64,000 nucleotides of DNA from PALSA-270 sp963770915 (GCA_963770915.1 CAVYRG010000001.1:4154001-4218000); one strand, 5' to 3'; shown: positions 27,422 through 37,874, numbered from the stretch's first letter. The notes: generated from the letters alone by a model not told the origin. Numbers and translations are program-made.

Positions 27422-28246
27422 ATGTCAGAGACGAGGGACGAACGCACCACGCAGCCCTCGATGTTGATGCGCGCGGAGGAAATCCAGGAGCAGATTCAGC
27501 AGATTTCCGGGCGCGACCTGCAGCTGTGGTCCATCATCATTCTGATTGTGCTGGTGCTGACGGCAGGTCTGCTGGCGCTGGTGGTGCCCAATCTGGTTTG
27601 GGCGCAGAAATTCATCCACGTGCAGGAAGGCTACCTGCCGCAGTTGTTCTTTGGCCTGATCTCGCTGATCCTGTTATTCAATATCTATCTCCTCGGCCAG
27701 AAACTCACGCTAAACGCGACCCGCCGTGCCTTAATCAGTGAACTGGTGCTCAACGAGCGGCTGGAGAGCCTTTCCCTTATCGATCCACTCACCCAGCTGC
27801 TGAACCGTCGTGCCGTCAACATTCTGGTTCCCCGTGAAGTCGCTCGCGCCAACCGGCTGGGCGGGAATCTCACGTTCATGGCCATTGACCTGAATCGGTT
27901 CCGCTCCATCAACTTGAATTTCGGCAATGCGGAGGGGGACCTTGTTCTTTCGGAGTTCTCCAAGATTCTGAAAACGGTCTTTCGCGGAGGCGACCTCGTG
28001 TTCCGCCAGGGCGGAGACGAATTCCTGATTCTGATGCCCGACACCAGCGAGCAACAGGCCGAATCTCCGGTGGAGCGGCTGCTGCGCGAAGTTGAGCAGT
28101 GGAACCTGGCCAGCAAGAAAAAGTACGAAGTGTCCTTCAACTGGGGCGTAGCCGGTTACATTACTGGATCAGACGTCGCAGAAGTGCTGAAGGCGGTGGA
28201 TCGCAAGATGTATCAGAAGAAGCATAATCTGTCGCCGGTGTTCTAG
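27422..28246 (+). CDS. Membrane-anchored diguanylate cyclase (GGDEF)
   Basis: A 274-aa protein. Two transmembrane helices at about residues 38-60 and 75-97 are followed by a short coiled linker and a GGDEF domain from about 115 to 270. The active-site motif RQGGDEF is intact. RGGD five residues before it fits the inhibitory I-site RxxD, so product inhibition is likely. The metal-binding aspartate is in AIDLNRFRSIN. It makes cyclic di-GMP from two GTP, and two PilZ proteins in the window could be receptors. Its last 4 bp overlap the end of the convergent pgl gene. No sensory domain is visible beyond the membrane segment. Confidence 0.92.
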   Translation: MSETRDERTTQPSMLMRAEEIQEQIQQISGRDLQLWSIIILIVLVLTAGLLALVVPNLVWAQKFIHVQEGYLPQLFFGLISLILLFNIYLLGQKLTLNATRRALISELVLNERLESLSLIDPLTQLLNRRAVNILVPREVARANRLGGNLTFMAIDLNRFRSINLNFGNAEGDLVLSEFSKILKTVFRGGDLVFRQGGDEFLILMPDTSEQQAESPVERLLREVEQWNLASKKKYEVSFNWGVAGYITGSDVAEVLKAVDRKMYQKKHNLSPVF

Positions 28247-28992
28247 GCGCTCTTTCTCTGCAGCGCGGCGGCCGCCGCGCCGTCTACCAGCCAAATCAAT
28301 TTGCCTTTTTCCGGGGCGACTCTCTGTGCAGGCAAATTCTGCCCTGGATTTTCTAGCACTTCGTGCAGGATTTCTGCCTTTCCTTCCCCGCTGACCAAAA
28401 ACATTACGCAGGAGGCCTGATTGATCAGAGGGAACGTGAAAGTGATGCGATCGGTGTGGAGTTTCTTGACCCAGTTAGCGACTACGAGCCGATTGCTTTC
28501 CTGCATAGCCGGACTGTCAGGGAACAGCGACGCGACGTGGCCTTCGGGCCCCAAGCCGAGCAGAATGAGGTCAAAAGCGGGGACCTCGCCGTGGTGCACG
28601 CGGAAGAAAGCACGTAGCGTTGCCTCATAGTCGGCAGCGGCGGCACTTGCGTCAATCGCTTCGGCAGGAATGCGAAAGACATTCTCCGGCGGCACCGGAA
28701 CCTTGGACAACATTGCCTCGTTCGTCATGCGATAGTTGCTGTCCGGGTGGTCTGGCGGCGCATGGCGCTCATCGCTCCAAAAAAAGTAAGTCTTATCCCA
28801 GGGGATAGAAGCTGCCGCGCCGCCGGCGAGCAGGGAATAGAGGCCCTTGGGAGTTGACCCTCCTGACAGCGCTACGGTGAACCGGCCCTGGCGGCGGACG
28901 GCTTCCGCGGCTAGGCCGGCAAATTCCACGGCAGCCGCGCGAAACAGATCGGCGGCGGTACTCAAGATTCGGATTTCCGGGGCGGACGGCAT
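28243..28992 (-). CDS. pgl: 6-phosphogluconolactonase
   Basis: A 249-aa enzyme hydrolysing 6-phosphogluconolactone, step 2 of the oxidative pentose phosphate pathway. The DevB/NagB-type fold shows ALSGGSTPKGLYSLLA (about 41-56), DERHAPPDHPDSNYRM and LGLGPEGHVASLFPDSPA. The start is set at 28992, 5 bp after the glk stop. A GTG nine bases upstream overlaps the glk stop as GTGA and could be the coupled start instead. It is the last gene of the tkt-tal-pgi-gnd-zwf-glk-pgl operon. Confidence 0.93.
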   Translation of the reverse strand: MPSAPEIRILSTAADLFRAAAVEFAGLAAEAVRRQGRFTVALSGGSTPKGLYSLLAGGAAASIPWDKTYFFWSDERHAPPDHPDSNYRMTNEAMLSKVPVPPENVFRIPAEAIDASAAAADYEATLRAFFRVHHGEVPAFDLILLGLGPEGHVASLFPDSPAMQESNRLVVANWVKKLHTDRITFTFPLINQASCVMFLVSGEGKAEILHEVLENPGQNLPAQRVAPEKGKLIWLVDGAAAAALQRKSA

Positions 28993-28997
28993 GGGGC

Positions 28998-29981
28998 TCA
29001 CGCGGCCGATTGGAACGCCGCACAACGCGCAGCGCCCATGAGAGCGGTTTTGTCGTTGATGGCTACCGATACTTGTATAGCTTCCAGTAATGACTGCATT
29101 CGGCCCTTGGAAACGAAAGAGTGCATGAAAATAGGTCCCGCCAGCTTGGGCAACAGCTTGGGAGCAATTCCGCCGGCTACATAAACTCCGCCGGTGGCCT
29201 TGGTTTTGAGAGCCAGGTTGCCCGCCTCCGCGCCATAGACCGAGATAAAGATTCCTAACGCTTGCTCTGCTAGCGGCGATTTGCCCTCCAGCCCGGCGCG
29301 GGCGATGGCGGCGGCCGGGTCAGAGTGTTGCATCTCTTCCGTCAGCCACGGCGGCTCCGTTCCACGCCCGGTGTCCCGGAGAAAATGAAAAACATTCACC
29401 AAGCCCGGGCCGGAAAGAATTCGCTCGTAGCTTACGTGTCCATGCAGTTTGTATAAGTAGCGGAAGAGATCAACCTCAAGGTCGTTGCGCGCGGCAAAAT
29501 CGGTGTGGCCGCCCTCGCAGGCAACGACGTGATATTTCGATCCGTCCCAGTACATTGCCGCTTCGCCAAGGCCGGTTCCGGCGGCGATCACCGCTTGCGT
29601 TCCCACCGGACTGCCGTTCACTTGATGCAGCGGAACCAGATCATCCGGCCCCAGGGCCGGTATGCCCCACGCCGTGGCCTCGAGATCGTTGATAAGCGTT
29701 ACTCGCTGGGTCTTCAGCTCATCCGCCAATCGCTTGGCCTCGACAACCCAAGGGAGGTTGGTGGTTTCGACTCTTCCGTCAGAAACCGGCCCGGCGACTC
29801 CGAAACAGGCGGAGTCCGGTTGGACTTTCGCCGCCTGAACGAACTCGACGACGATTTTGTCTAGACCGGCATACTTGTGACTGGGAAAAACGGACGTCGA
29901 AACCAGCTTGACCTGCGTGCCCACGGCCTCAAAAAGCGCGAGCCGCGCGTTAGTGCCTCCGATATCGCCGGCCAGGATCAT
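28998..29981 (-). CDS. glk: Glucokinase
   Basis: A 327-aa bacterial-type glucokinase (ATP + D-glucose to glucose-6-phosphate). It has the phosphate-binding GDIGGTNARL at 5-14, LINDLEATAWGIP, AAGTGLGEA and ACEGGHTDFA (glucose binding), and a C-terminal GGVYVAGGIAPK. It belongs to the Glk family of E. coli type, not the ROK family. Its ATG overlaps the zwf stop by 4 bp, so the two are translationally coupled. It supplies G6P to the neighbouring dehydrogenase. Confidence 0.94.
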   Translation of the reverse strand: MILAGDIGGTNARLALFEAVGTQVKLVSTSVFPSHKYAGLDKIVVEFVQAAKVQPDSACFGVAGPVSDGRVETTNLPWVVEAKRLADELKTQRVTLINDLEATAWGIPALGPDDLVPLHQVNGSPVGTQAVIAAGTGLGEAAMYWDGSKYHVVACEGGHTDFAARNDLEVDLFRYLYKLHGHVSYERILSGPGLVNVFHFLRDTGRGTEPPWLTEEMQHSDPAAAIARAGLEGKSPLAEQALGIFISVYGAEAGNLALKTKATGGVYVAGGIAPKLLPKLAGPIFMHSFVSKGRMQSLLEAIQVSVAINDKTALMGAARCAAFQSAA

Positions 29982-31510
29982 TTCTCGAAATTTCTCCAGC
30001 GCCGTCCGTCGCGTTCCAGAAGTTCATCGGCATCCTTCGGACCCCATGTGCCGGCCGGGTAGTTAGGAAAGCTGCGCGGCGGCAGCGCCTTCCAGACGTC
30101 GAGCACGGGGCTTACCACGCACCATCCGGCTTCGACCATGTCGGCGCGCTGAAAAAGCGTGGCGTCGCCAATCATGCAATCGTGCAGCAGGCGCTCGTAG
30201 CCCGTGCTCGGCTGCTGGCCGAAGTAGTCGCTGTATTCGAAGTTCATGTCGACCGCGCCCAGCCTCATTGCGGGGCCGGGAACCTTGGCCGCAAATTGCA
30301 GTGAGATCCCTTCTTCCGGCTGGATGTGCAGCACCAGTTGATTCGGCATGAGAGTTTCGACCGGCGTATCGCGGAACAAAACAAACGGCGCGCGGCGGAA
30401 CTGGATGACAATATGCGTATTGTGCGCCGGGAGGCACTTTCCTGTTCGCAGATAGAAGGGCACATCAGCCCAGCGCCAGTTGTCGATCTGCAGCTTCATG
30501 GCGACGAACGTCTCGGTTCTGGACTCCGGCGGTACATCGGCTTCCGAACGGTAGGCCAAAATCCGCTGCCCAGCCACGGCGCCATCGCCGTATTGTCCAC
30601 GCACGGTCTTGCTCAAAACGTCTTCCGAGCTGAGCGGCTGGATGGCATGCAGAATTTTCGCCTGTTCATCGCGAACCGCATCCGCGCGGAACGATACCGG
30701 CGGCTCCATGGCGGTGAGGCTGATGAGCTGCATGATGTGGTTGGGAACCATGTCGCGCAGCGCGCCCGCTTTGTCATAGTAGGAGCCGCGCGATTCCACG
30801 CCTACCGTCTCAGCCACGGAAATCTGCACGTGGTCGATGTAGCGGCGGTTCCACACCGGCTCGAAAATTCCGTTGGCGAAGCGCAGCGCCAGAATGTTCT
30901 GTACGGTTTCTTTGCCCAGGTAGTGATCAATGCGGTAGATCTGCTTCTCGGTAGCTACACTCAGCAGCTTGCGATTAAGTGCGCGCGCGGAATCCAAATC
31001 GTGGCCAAACGGTTTTTCGATGATGACTCGGCGCCAACCTTGATTCTCTTCCACTAAACCCACCGCGGCGAGCTGCTCGACCACGGGCCCGAAATAGTCG
31101 GCTCCCGTAGCCATGTAATAGAGATGATTGCTGTGCGTCGAGTGGTCGCGGTCAACTTTTTCCAGCAGTTCCTTCAACTGCGGAAAAAGGTTCTTGTCAT
31201 TGAAATTGCCGTTCAGGTAGTAGAGGCGGCGCACAAACCATTCCCAGACATCGGGATCGACCGCCTCCGTGCCGAATTCCTTGATGTCTTCCGAGGCGCG
31301 CTTGCGAAAATCTTCGGTGGAAAGAGGGGCGCGCGCCACGCCGACGACGGCGAACTCGCGCGACAGCAATTCGCTTTTCGCCAGGTTGTAGAGCGCGGGA
31401 ATCAGCTTGCGCGCCGTGAGATCCCCGGCCGCGCCGAAAATGACCATGGTGCAAGGGTCGCCCACCTTGCCCACGCGGGGCGTGGCTGCCATGATTGCGG
31501 TTTGGGCCAT
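29978..31510 (-). CDS. zwf: Glucose-6-phosphate 1-dehydrogenase
   Basis: A 510-aa enzyme oxidising G6P to 6-phosphogluconolactone with NAD(P). The coenzyme-binding motif FGAAGDLTARKL is at about 25-36. The substrate site RIDHYLGKETVQN is intact. Length and C-terminus are normal. The start at 31510 has GAGG 5 bp upstream; an ATG-like start 27 bp earlier has no ribosome-binding site. It overlaps glk by 4 bp and begins 33 bp after gnd. It is part of the pentose phosphate operon. Confidence 0.94.
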   Translation of the reverse strand: MAQTAIMAATPRVGKVGDPCTMVIFGAAGDLTARKLIPALYNLAKSELLSREFAVVGVARAPLSTEDFRKRASEDIKEFGTEAVDPDVWEWFVRRLYYLNGNFNDKNLFPQLKELLEKVDRDHSTHSNHLYYMATGADYFGPVVEQLAAVGLVEENQGWRRVIIEKPFGHDLDSARALNRKLLSVATEKQIYRIDHYLGKETVQNILALRFANGIFEPVWNRRYIDHVQISVAETVGVESRGSYYDKAGALRDMVPNHIMQLISLTAMEPPVSFRADAVRDEQAKILHAIQPLSSEDVLSKTVRGQYGDGAVAGQRILAYRSEADVPPESRTETFVAMKLQIDNWRWADVPFYLRTGKCLPAHNTHIVIQFRRAPFVLFRDTPVETLMPNQLVLHIQPEEGISLQFAAKVPGPAMRLGAVDMNFEYSDYFGQQPSTGYERLLHDCMIGDATLFQRADMVEAGWCVVSPVLDVWKALPPRSFPNYPAGTWGPKDADELLERDGRRWRNFEK

Positions 31511-31543
31511 CGGTACCTCGTCCCCCAACGGATGCACGAGATT

Positions 31544-32537
31544 CTATGCTGTCTTTTTTACGGCCGTCGCTTCGATATGGCCGCCGAATTTCTGCCGCAT
31601 CGCGGAAAGCACCTTCTCCGCAAACGTGTGTTGCTGGCGCGAGCGGAAGCGCGTGAACAGCGCTGCCGAGAGCACATCGACGGGCACCGCTGCATCCACC
31701 GCGGCTTGAATGGTCCAACGTCCCTCGCCAGAATCCTGCACGAACCCGGTGTAGTCGGCCAGCGTAGGATTTTCCGCCAGCGCCATCGCCGTTAGGTCGA
31801 GCAGCCATGAGCTCACCACGCTGCCGCGCCGCCAGACTTCGGCAATGTCGGCGAGGTTGAGATCGTAGCGATAGTCTTCGGCGAGTTCCTGGCTGGTGGC
31901 GTTGCGGAAGATGTCGAAACCCTCGGCATAGGCCTGCATCAGGCCATATTCGATGCCGTTATGCACCATCTTGACGAAATGCCCGGCGCCGGAAGGTCCG
32001 CAATGGATGTAACCTTCCTCCGAGGTGCCCGGCATTTTTTCGCGGCCCGGCGTGCGAGGAATCGTGCCGCGGCCGGGCGCGAGAGTTCTGAAAATGGGAT
32101 CGAGCAGCGTCACCGCTTCTTTCGGTCCGCCGATCATCATGCAGTAGCCGCGATCGAGGCCCCAGACGCCGCCGCTGGTGCCGACATCCACGTAGTGAAC
32201 GCCTTTCTCCTTGGCCTCTTTGGCGCGGCGCACGTCATCCTTGAAGTAGGAATTACCGCCATCGATCAGAATGTCGCCCGGCTTGCATACGCTGCAAAAG
32301 AGCCTGCACGCTTTGCTCGGTCGGCCCGCCTGCCGGCACCATCAGCCACGCCACGCGCGGCTTGCCCAGCTTGCCGGCAAAATCGTCCAGCGACGAAGAA
32401 GCAACCGCGCCCTCCGTGGCAATGCGCTTCACATTGTCCGCACTCAGGTCAGTGACCACTACTTCGTGTCCGCCACGCATCAGGCGCCGGGTCATGTTGG
32501 CGCCCATTTTGCCCAGACCCACCATTCCGATCCGCAT
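31544..32537 (-). CDS. gnd: 6-phosphogluconate dehydrogenase (decarboxylating), frameshifted
   Basis: Short-type 6-phosphogluconate dehydrogenase (about 330 aa), giving ribulose-5-phosphate and CO2. The first part reads MRIGMVGLGKMGANMTRRLM (Rossmann) to LLQRM. The rest reads KPGDILIDGGNSYFKDDVRR, then HYVDVGTSGGVWGLDRGYC (substrate site) and KMVHNGIEYGLMQAYAEGFD. They are in different frames. One extra base at about 32285 (an inserted C on the coding strand, between the codons for M and K) explains the shift: 994 nt minus one is 331 codons. GGAG lies 6 bp before the ATG. Given the neighbouring errors in pgi this may be a sequence error and the gene functional. Confidence 0.9.
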
Positions 32538-32614
32538 GGTTGCTCCTTTGGATTTTCTCAACGCCGGATCCGTTCCGGCTGAAAGAATAGAAATCTGACT
32601 CTGAAGGCGCCGGA

Positions 32615-34349
32615 CTATGACAGCGCCTTCGCGAACGCCTGCCGCAAAGTGGTCAGCCCGGCCTCCACATCTTTGCCGAGATGCACCCGCAATGCCCGCC
32701 GTCCTCGTTCGGCGAGCACCTGGAAATCTCCGCGGGCCTGCGCGGCCTTGACCACACCGAAAGTGTATTTCTGGCCGGGCACGGCGACGTCTGCGGCGTC
32801 GTCGCAGGTGACTTGCAGAAAGACGCCCGAGTTCGGGCCGCCCTTGTACGCCTGGCCGGTTGAGTGCAGGAATCGCGGACCAAATCCCAGGCAAGTGGCG
32901 ACGTGTTTCTTGTCGCGCAATGCGTGCCGAGTTTCCTGCAGCTGCGATTGGTGGGCGGTGTTCATTTGAATGAATGCCAATAGCGCAAAATAATCCCCTG
33001 CGCCAAGCTGGGCAAGATGGGCACGCAAATATCCGCGGAGGGATTTGTCTTTGCCCGCGCCCTGGGCCAGCGCCTCGGCGTTCTTGGCATCGGTGAACAA
33101 TTTGATGCCGCCCTCCACCAGAACCGGCGTCTCCGCAGGCAGGGAGCCGGTTTTCTCGTAGGCGTCGGTCAGGTTGCGGGTGGCAACTTTGCTGGCTTCC
33201 ACATCGGGCTGATTGAACGCGTCGATTCCGATGATGGAGCCGGCAACGGCGGTAGCGATCTCCCAGCGGAAAAATTCCTGGCCGAGCCCGTAGACATCTC
33301 CGAGCGAAATGCGAACTACCGGATAACCGGCTTTCTCGATGGCCGCGACTTTCGCGTCTTGCTGAGCGTCGGGCGCAGGGTCCAGCCGCAGATAGGCGAA
33401 TATGCGGTCCTTCCCGTAAACATCCGGCGCGCCCAGCGCCTCGCGATCCACTGGAATAATGCCATGTCCCTGCTTGCCCGTTGATTCAGCGAGCAACTGC
33501 TCCAGCCAAGCGCCGAGATCGGAAATTCCCGGCGAAGCGATGATGGTGACTTTGTCTCGCCCGCTTTTCGCAGCGGTGCCCAAAATAATACCTAAGGTCG
33601 CGCCCGGATTTTCCTCGACTGCAGGGTTCTGCGCATTGATCCACCATTTCTTTGGTGCGCGAAAGAAACTTGGTGACATCTATGCCCATCAGCGCGGCCG
33701 GCACCATGCCGAAGTTCGACAAGCGCCGAGTAACGCCCCCCGATGCTCGGAACACCGATAAAAGATGTGGCGGAAGCGGTCGGCTTCCGCGACTTGCTGC
33801 ATCTTGGACCCGGGGTCGGTGATGGCGATGAAGCGGCTGCCGGCTCTCTCCGCGCCGATGGTCTGCTTCACACGCTCGAAGAAATATTGCTTGAAGATAT
33901 TGGGTTCGAGGGTCGATCCGGATTTGCTGGAAACCACAAACAGCGTCTTGGCTAGATCCACTTTGCCTTCGAACGCCTTGACCTGGGCGGGATCGGTGGA
34001 ATCGAGAACATGAAGCTGCGGAAACCCGGCGACGTGGCCGAATGTCTTATCCAGAACTTCCGGGCACAGGCTGGAACCGCCCATGCCGAGCAGAAGAATG
34101 CTGGTGAAGCCGCCGCTCTTGGCATCTTCGGCAGCGGCACGAAGCTTATCGTTCTGGGCAATCTGCTCTTCCGTGATGTGCAGCCAGCCGAGCCAGTCCG
34201 CTTCGTCCGTGCCGGTCCACAGGGAAGCGTCGCGGTTCCAGAGCCGCTTGATTTTCCCGCCCGCGCCCCACTCCGCGATGTTCGGTTCTCACCGCTGCAG
34301 CTAGAGGCTCGGCGAGGGAGTAGGTTTGCGTGTTGACGTTCGAAGCCAT
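32615..34349 (-). CDS. pgi: Glucose-6-phosphate isomerase, broken by four +1 shifts
   Basis: Interconverts G6P and fructose-6-phosphate. The gene starts at 34349 (MASNVNTQTYSLAEPLAAAV), 4 bp after the tal stop. Conserved pieces in successive frames are NIAEWGAGGKIKRLWNRD, LLLGMGGSSLCPEVL, TLFVVSSKSGSTLEPN, GVPSIGGRYSAL, SNFGMVPAALMGIDV, NPAVEENPGATLG and the C-terminus to 32615. Single extra bases near 34288, 33761, 33721 and 33630 account for every shift. 1735 nt minus four gives 577 codons, 576 aa. This domain is related to the Pgi part of fused transaldolase-Pgi proteins found in other bacteria. All motifs survive, so recent error is more likely than decay. Confidence 0.88.
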
Positions 34350-34353
34350 GGGG

Positions 34354-35505
34354 CTACTTGCCAGTCTTTGTCTGTGCCATGGCTGCGAGCAGTTTGTCGA
34401 ACGCCTCGGAGAAAAGGCGCACACCGTCGTCGGTCAGCTTGTCGGTTACTTCGTCAATCGAGATGCCGACCTGGGCCAGCGTCTTCATCGCATGATCCGC
34501 GCCCGCAACATCCTCGGTCAGGCTGGCGCGGGGATGGCCGTGATCGCGGTAGGCGTCAAACGTTGCTGGCGGAATGGTGTTGACTGTGTCCTGACCGATG
34601 AGTTCCTCGACGTAAAGTACGTCGCTGAACTTCGGATTTTTGGTGCTGGTGCTGGCCCAAAGCACGCGCTGCGTTTGCGCGCCCTTGGCCGCGAGCTTCT
34701 TCCACGCGTCGCTGGCGAAGATCTTGAGATAGCGCTGGTAAGCCAGCTTGCCGTTGGCAATGGCCACTTTTCCTTCCAGGCTGTCCAGCGTCTCTCGCTG
34801 CTTGGGATTGGTCTCGCTCTTAAGTTTTTCCGCGAGCAGGGAATCGACCAGCGTATCGATGCGGCTGATGAAGAAACTGGCCACACTGGCCATCTTGCTC
34901 ACATCTCCGCCGGCGGCGGCGTAGGCGCTGAGGCCCGCGATGTAGGCCTCGGCCACTTGCTGATAGACCACTTGCGAGAACAACAGCGTCACGTTGACGT
35001 TGATGCCTTCGCTGATCAACTGCTGAAACGCGGGAATTCCTTCCTTGGTGCCCGGAACTTTGATCATCAAGTTGGGGCGGTTCACGGCTTTCCACAACCG
35101 TCGCGCCTCGGCCAGCGTGCCCTGCGTGTCGCGCGCGAGGTAAGGCGAAACTTCCAGGCTCACGTAGCCGTCGCGGCGCTCCGAGCTGTCGTAGACCGTG
35201 CGGAGAATGTCAGCCGCATCTTGGATGTCGCGAATCGCCAACGCCTCATAACGGGCCGTGGCGCTGAGTCCCGCGGGCAGGGAATTCAGGAAATCCGCGT
35301 AGTCCTTGCTGGTGGCGGCTTTTTCAAAGATGGCCGGATTCGAGGTCATGCCGCGCAGGCCGTCTTCTTCAATCAGGCGCTTGAGTTCGCCACTGGTCAT
35401 CAAATCGCGGCGAATGTAGTCCAGCCAAACCGATTGGCCAAACTTCAAAAGTTCCATCAGCGGGTTCGTGGCTTTGGGGGTTTCCAGAATTCCGGTTGGC
35501 TGCAT
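34354..35505 (-). CDS. tal: Transaldolase
   Basis: A 383-aa transaldolase of the longer type (exchanges a dihydroxyacetone unit between sedoheptulose-7-P and glyceraldehyde-3-P). It has VWLDYIRRDLMTSGELKRLI, GMTSNPAIFEKA, and the Schiff-base lysine in LMIKVPGTKEGIPA. ARVLWASTSTKNP is only partly conserved as RVLWASTSTKNPKFSD. The reading frame is intact, unlike the adjoining pgi, which begins 4 bp after its stop. In some bacteria the two are fused into one protein, in the same order. tkt lies upstream, 43 bp away. Confidence 0.94.
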   Translation of the reverse strand: MQPTGILETPKATNPLMELLKFGQSVWLDYIRRDLMTSGELKRLIEEDGLRGMTSNPAIFEKAATSKDYADFLNSLPAGLSATARYEALAIRDIQDAADILRTVYDSSERRDGYVSLEVSPYLARDTQGTLAEARRLWKAVNRPNLMIKVPGTKEGIPAFQQLISEGINVNVTLLFSQVVYQQVAEAYIAGLSAYAAAGGDVSKMASVASFFISRIDTLVDSLLAEKLKSETNPKQRETLDSLEGKVAIANGKLAYQRYLKIFASDAWKKLAAKGAQTQRVLWASTSTKNPKFSDVLYVEELIGQDTVNTIPPATFDAYRDHGHPRASLTEDVAGADHAMKTLAQVGISIDEVTDKLTDDGVRLFSEAFDKLLAAMAQTKTGK

Positions 35506-35548
35506 GATTGTTCTCTCCTAATTCAGAATCTTGCGCTCGACAGCGCAA

Positions 35549-37630
35549 TTACTTTGCTTTCGCAATGGCTTCGCGGGCGGCGGCGAGCACGTTTTCCGTA
35601 GTGAATCCAAATTTCTTCTGCAAATCTTTGATCGGAGCTGAAGCGCCAAAACGGTGCATCCCGATTACCGTGCCGGTTAAGCCCACGTACTGCGACCAAC
35701 CGAACGTCGAGGCCATCTCCACCGCAACCCGCGCCTTAACGTCCGGCGGCAGCACTTGCTTCTTGTACTCATCGCTTTGCTTTTCGAAAATGTCCCACGA
35801 TGGCATGCTGACCACGCGCGCTTTCACGCCCTCAGTCTTCAGTTGCTCGTAGGCGTTGACGCACAACGAAACTTCGCTGCCGGTTGCCATCAGGATGACG
35901 CGGGGCTTTCCGTCGCTGGCATCCGCCAGAACGTAAGCCCCTTTGCTCACGCCCGCTGCGGAAGCATACTTCGTGCGGTCGAAAGTCGGGACCGCTTGCC
36001 GCGTCAAGACCAAGGCCGCAGGATGGTCACGCAGTTGCATGATCACTTTCCACGCCTCCACCACTTCGTTGGCATCTCCCGGACGCAGCAGCACCAGCCC
36101 GGGCATGGCACGCAGCGACGCAAGCTGCTCCACCGGCTGGTGAGTTGGCCCATCTTCACCCAGCCCGATGGAATCATGCGTGTAAACGTAGATGACGGGA
36201 AGTTCCATCAGCGACGCCAGGCGGATGCTCGGCCGCATGTAGTCGCTGAAGTTGAAAAACGTGCCGCCGTAGGCCCGAACCTTGGACACCGCCATGCCGT
36301 TCAAAGCCGCACCCATAGCGTGTTCGCGGATGCCGAAATGAAAGTTCCGGCCGCCGTAGCTGCCGGCTTCGAAATCCTTAACGCCGTCGAATTTCAACGT
36401 CGTCTTGTTCGAAGTAGCTAAATCCGCGGAACCTCCGATCAGCCACGGAATATTCTTGGCCAGTGCGTTCAGCACTTTGCCGCCGCTCTCGCGAGTGGCG
36501 ACTCCTTTGGCATCGGCAGGGAAGGTGGGCAGGTCCTTGTCCCATCCGGCCGGCAATTGCCGATGCTGCATCTGGTCGATCTGCTGCGCCAGGTCGGGAT
36601 ATTCCTTGCCGTAGTCCGAAAACAGCTTGACCCACTTATCGCGCAATTCGCGGCCGCGCTTTCCGATGCCTTGCTCAAAATGCTCCAGCACTCCGTCAGG
36701 TACCAGGAACTTGGCGTCTTCCGGCCAGCCGTAGGATTTCTTCGATAGGCGCACTTCTTCTTCGCCCAGCGGTTCGCCGTGGGCCGCGCTCGTGTCCTGC
36801 TTATGGGGCGAGCCATAACCAATATGGCTATTCACGATGATCAAAGTGGGCCGATCAGAGACTTGCAGGAAATTCTGGTAAGCCTTTGCCAGTGCCCCGA
36901 GGTCGTTGGCGTCGGTCACGTGCTGAACGTTCCAGCCATACCCGTGGAAACGCGACGCCACATCCTCGCTGAAAGACCATGCCGCCGGACCGTCCAGCGT
37001 GACGTGATTGGCGTCATAGATCCAGCACAGGTTGGGCAGCTTAAGATGCCCGGCCAGCGAAGCAGCCTCACTGCCCACCCCTTCCATGATGTCGCCGTCG
37101 CTGCAAATGCTGTAAATGTTGTAGGTGAAAATCTCGAAGCCTGGCCGGTTGTATTGCTCGGCCAGCCACTTGGCGGCGATGGCCATGCCTACGCTGTTGC
37201 CTACGCCCTGGCCGAGCGGCCCGGTGGTCGTTTCAACTCCCGCGGTCATGCGGTATTCAGGATGCCCTGGCGTGCGGCTGTCCAGCTGGCGAAAACTCTT
37301 GATGTCGTCCAGCGTGACGGCATAGTCGCCCAACCGCTCGTATTCCGGCGTCACGCCGCGCACTCCCGTCACATAGAGCATCGCGTAGAGCAGCATCGAG
37401 GCATGGCCGGCGGAGAGAACAAAACGGTCGCGATTTGGCCAAACCGGATCCTCCGGGTCATACCGTAGGAATTGTTGCCACAGCGTGTAGGCTACCGGCG
37501 CTAGGCCCATGGGGGCGCCGGGGTGCCCGCAATTTGCTTTTTGCACCCCGTCAATGGCCAGGGTTCGGATCGTATTAATGCTAAGAGTGCTTAATTCCTG
37601 GCCGAGCAAAGTCGGTTCACTTGCTACCAT
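35549..37630 (-). CDS. tkt: Transketolase
   Basis: A 693-aa thiamine diphosphate enzyme transferring two-carbon units between ketoses and aldoses in the pentose phosphate pathway. It has NCGHPGAPMGLAPVAYTLW at about 33-51, the TPP motif SDGDIMEGVGSEAASLAGHL, and the pyrimidine-domain segment THDSIGLGEDGPTHQPVEQL. GAGGAG lies about 10 bp before the ATG. It is the first gene of the minus-strand operon tkt-tal-pgi-gnd-zwf-glk-pgl. The frame is intact and the length normal. Confidence 0.95.
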   Translation of the reverse strand: MVASEPTLLGQELSTLSINTIRTLAIDGVQKANCGHPGAPMGLAPVAYTLWQQFLRYDPEDPVWPNRDRFVLSAGHASMLLYAMLYVTGVRGVTPEYERLGDYAVTLDDIKSFRQLDSRTPGHPEYRMTAGVETTTGPLGQGVGNSVGMAIAAKWLAEQYNRPGFEIFTYNIYSICSDGDIMEGVGSEAASLAGHLKLPNLCWIYDANHVTLDGPAAWSFSEDVASRFHGYGWNVQHVTDANDLGALAKAYQNFLQVSDRPTLIIVNSHIGYGSPHKQDTSAAHGEPLGEEEVRLSKKSYGWPEDAKFLVPDGVLEHFEQGIGKRGRELRDKWVKLFSDYGKEYPDLAQQIDQMQHRQLPAGWDKDLPTFPADAKGVATRESGGKVLNALAKNIPWLIGGSADLATSNKTTLKFDGVKDFEAGSYGGRNFHFGIREHAMGAALNGMAVSKVRAYGGTFFNFSDYMRPSIRLASLMELPVIYVYTHDSIGLGEDGPTHQPVEQLASLRAMPGLVLLRPGDANEVVEAWKVIMQLRDHPAALVLTRQAVPTFDRTKYASAAGVSKGAYVLADASDGKPRVILMATGSEVSLCVNAYEQLKTEGVKARVVSMPSWDIFEKQSDEYKKQVLPPDVKARVAVEMASTFGWSQYVGLTGTVIGMHRFGASAPIKDLQKKFGFTTENVLAAAREAIAKAK

Positions 37631-37874
37631 AAGAACGTTTCTCCTCGCGACGCGTGCTGGTTTTGACCCTGAAAACCAGGCGGGCCAGATAATTGGAAAT
37701 GCCTAAGCCGAATCAATACTCACTGCTTAGCAGTTTATCAATTTCCCACGAGATGTGCTGCGCCTGCGAGGTGCGCCATCCATCACTACCTACGATTTGT
37801 GATGCTGGGCGGAAATGAAGGATTCACCGAGAAAATACGCGAACCGCGCCAATTTTGCGGAATGAGCAATAGGA

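Noticed and set aside
34330..35601. A 423-codon plus-strand frame opposite tal
   Set aside because: tal is unmistakable on the minus strand; the plus frame has no recognisable domain.
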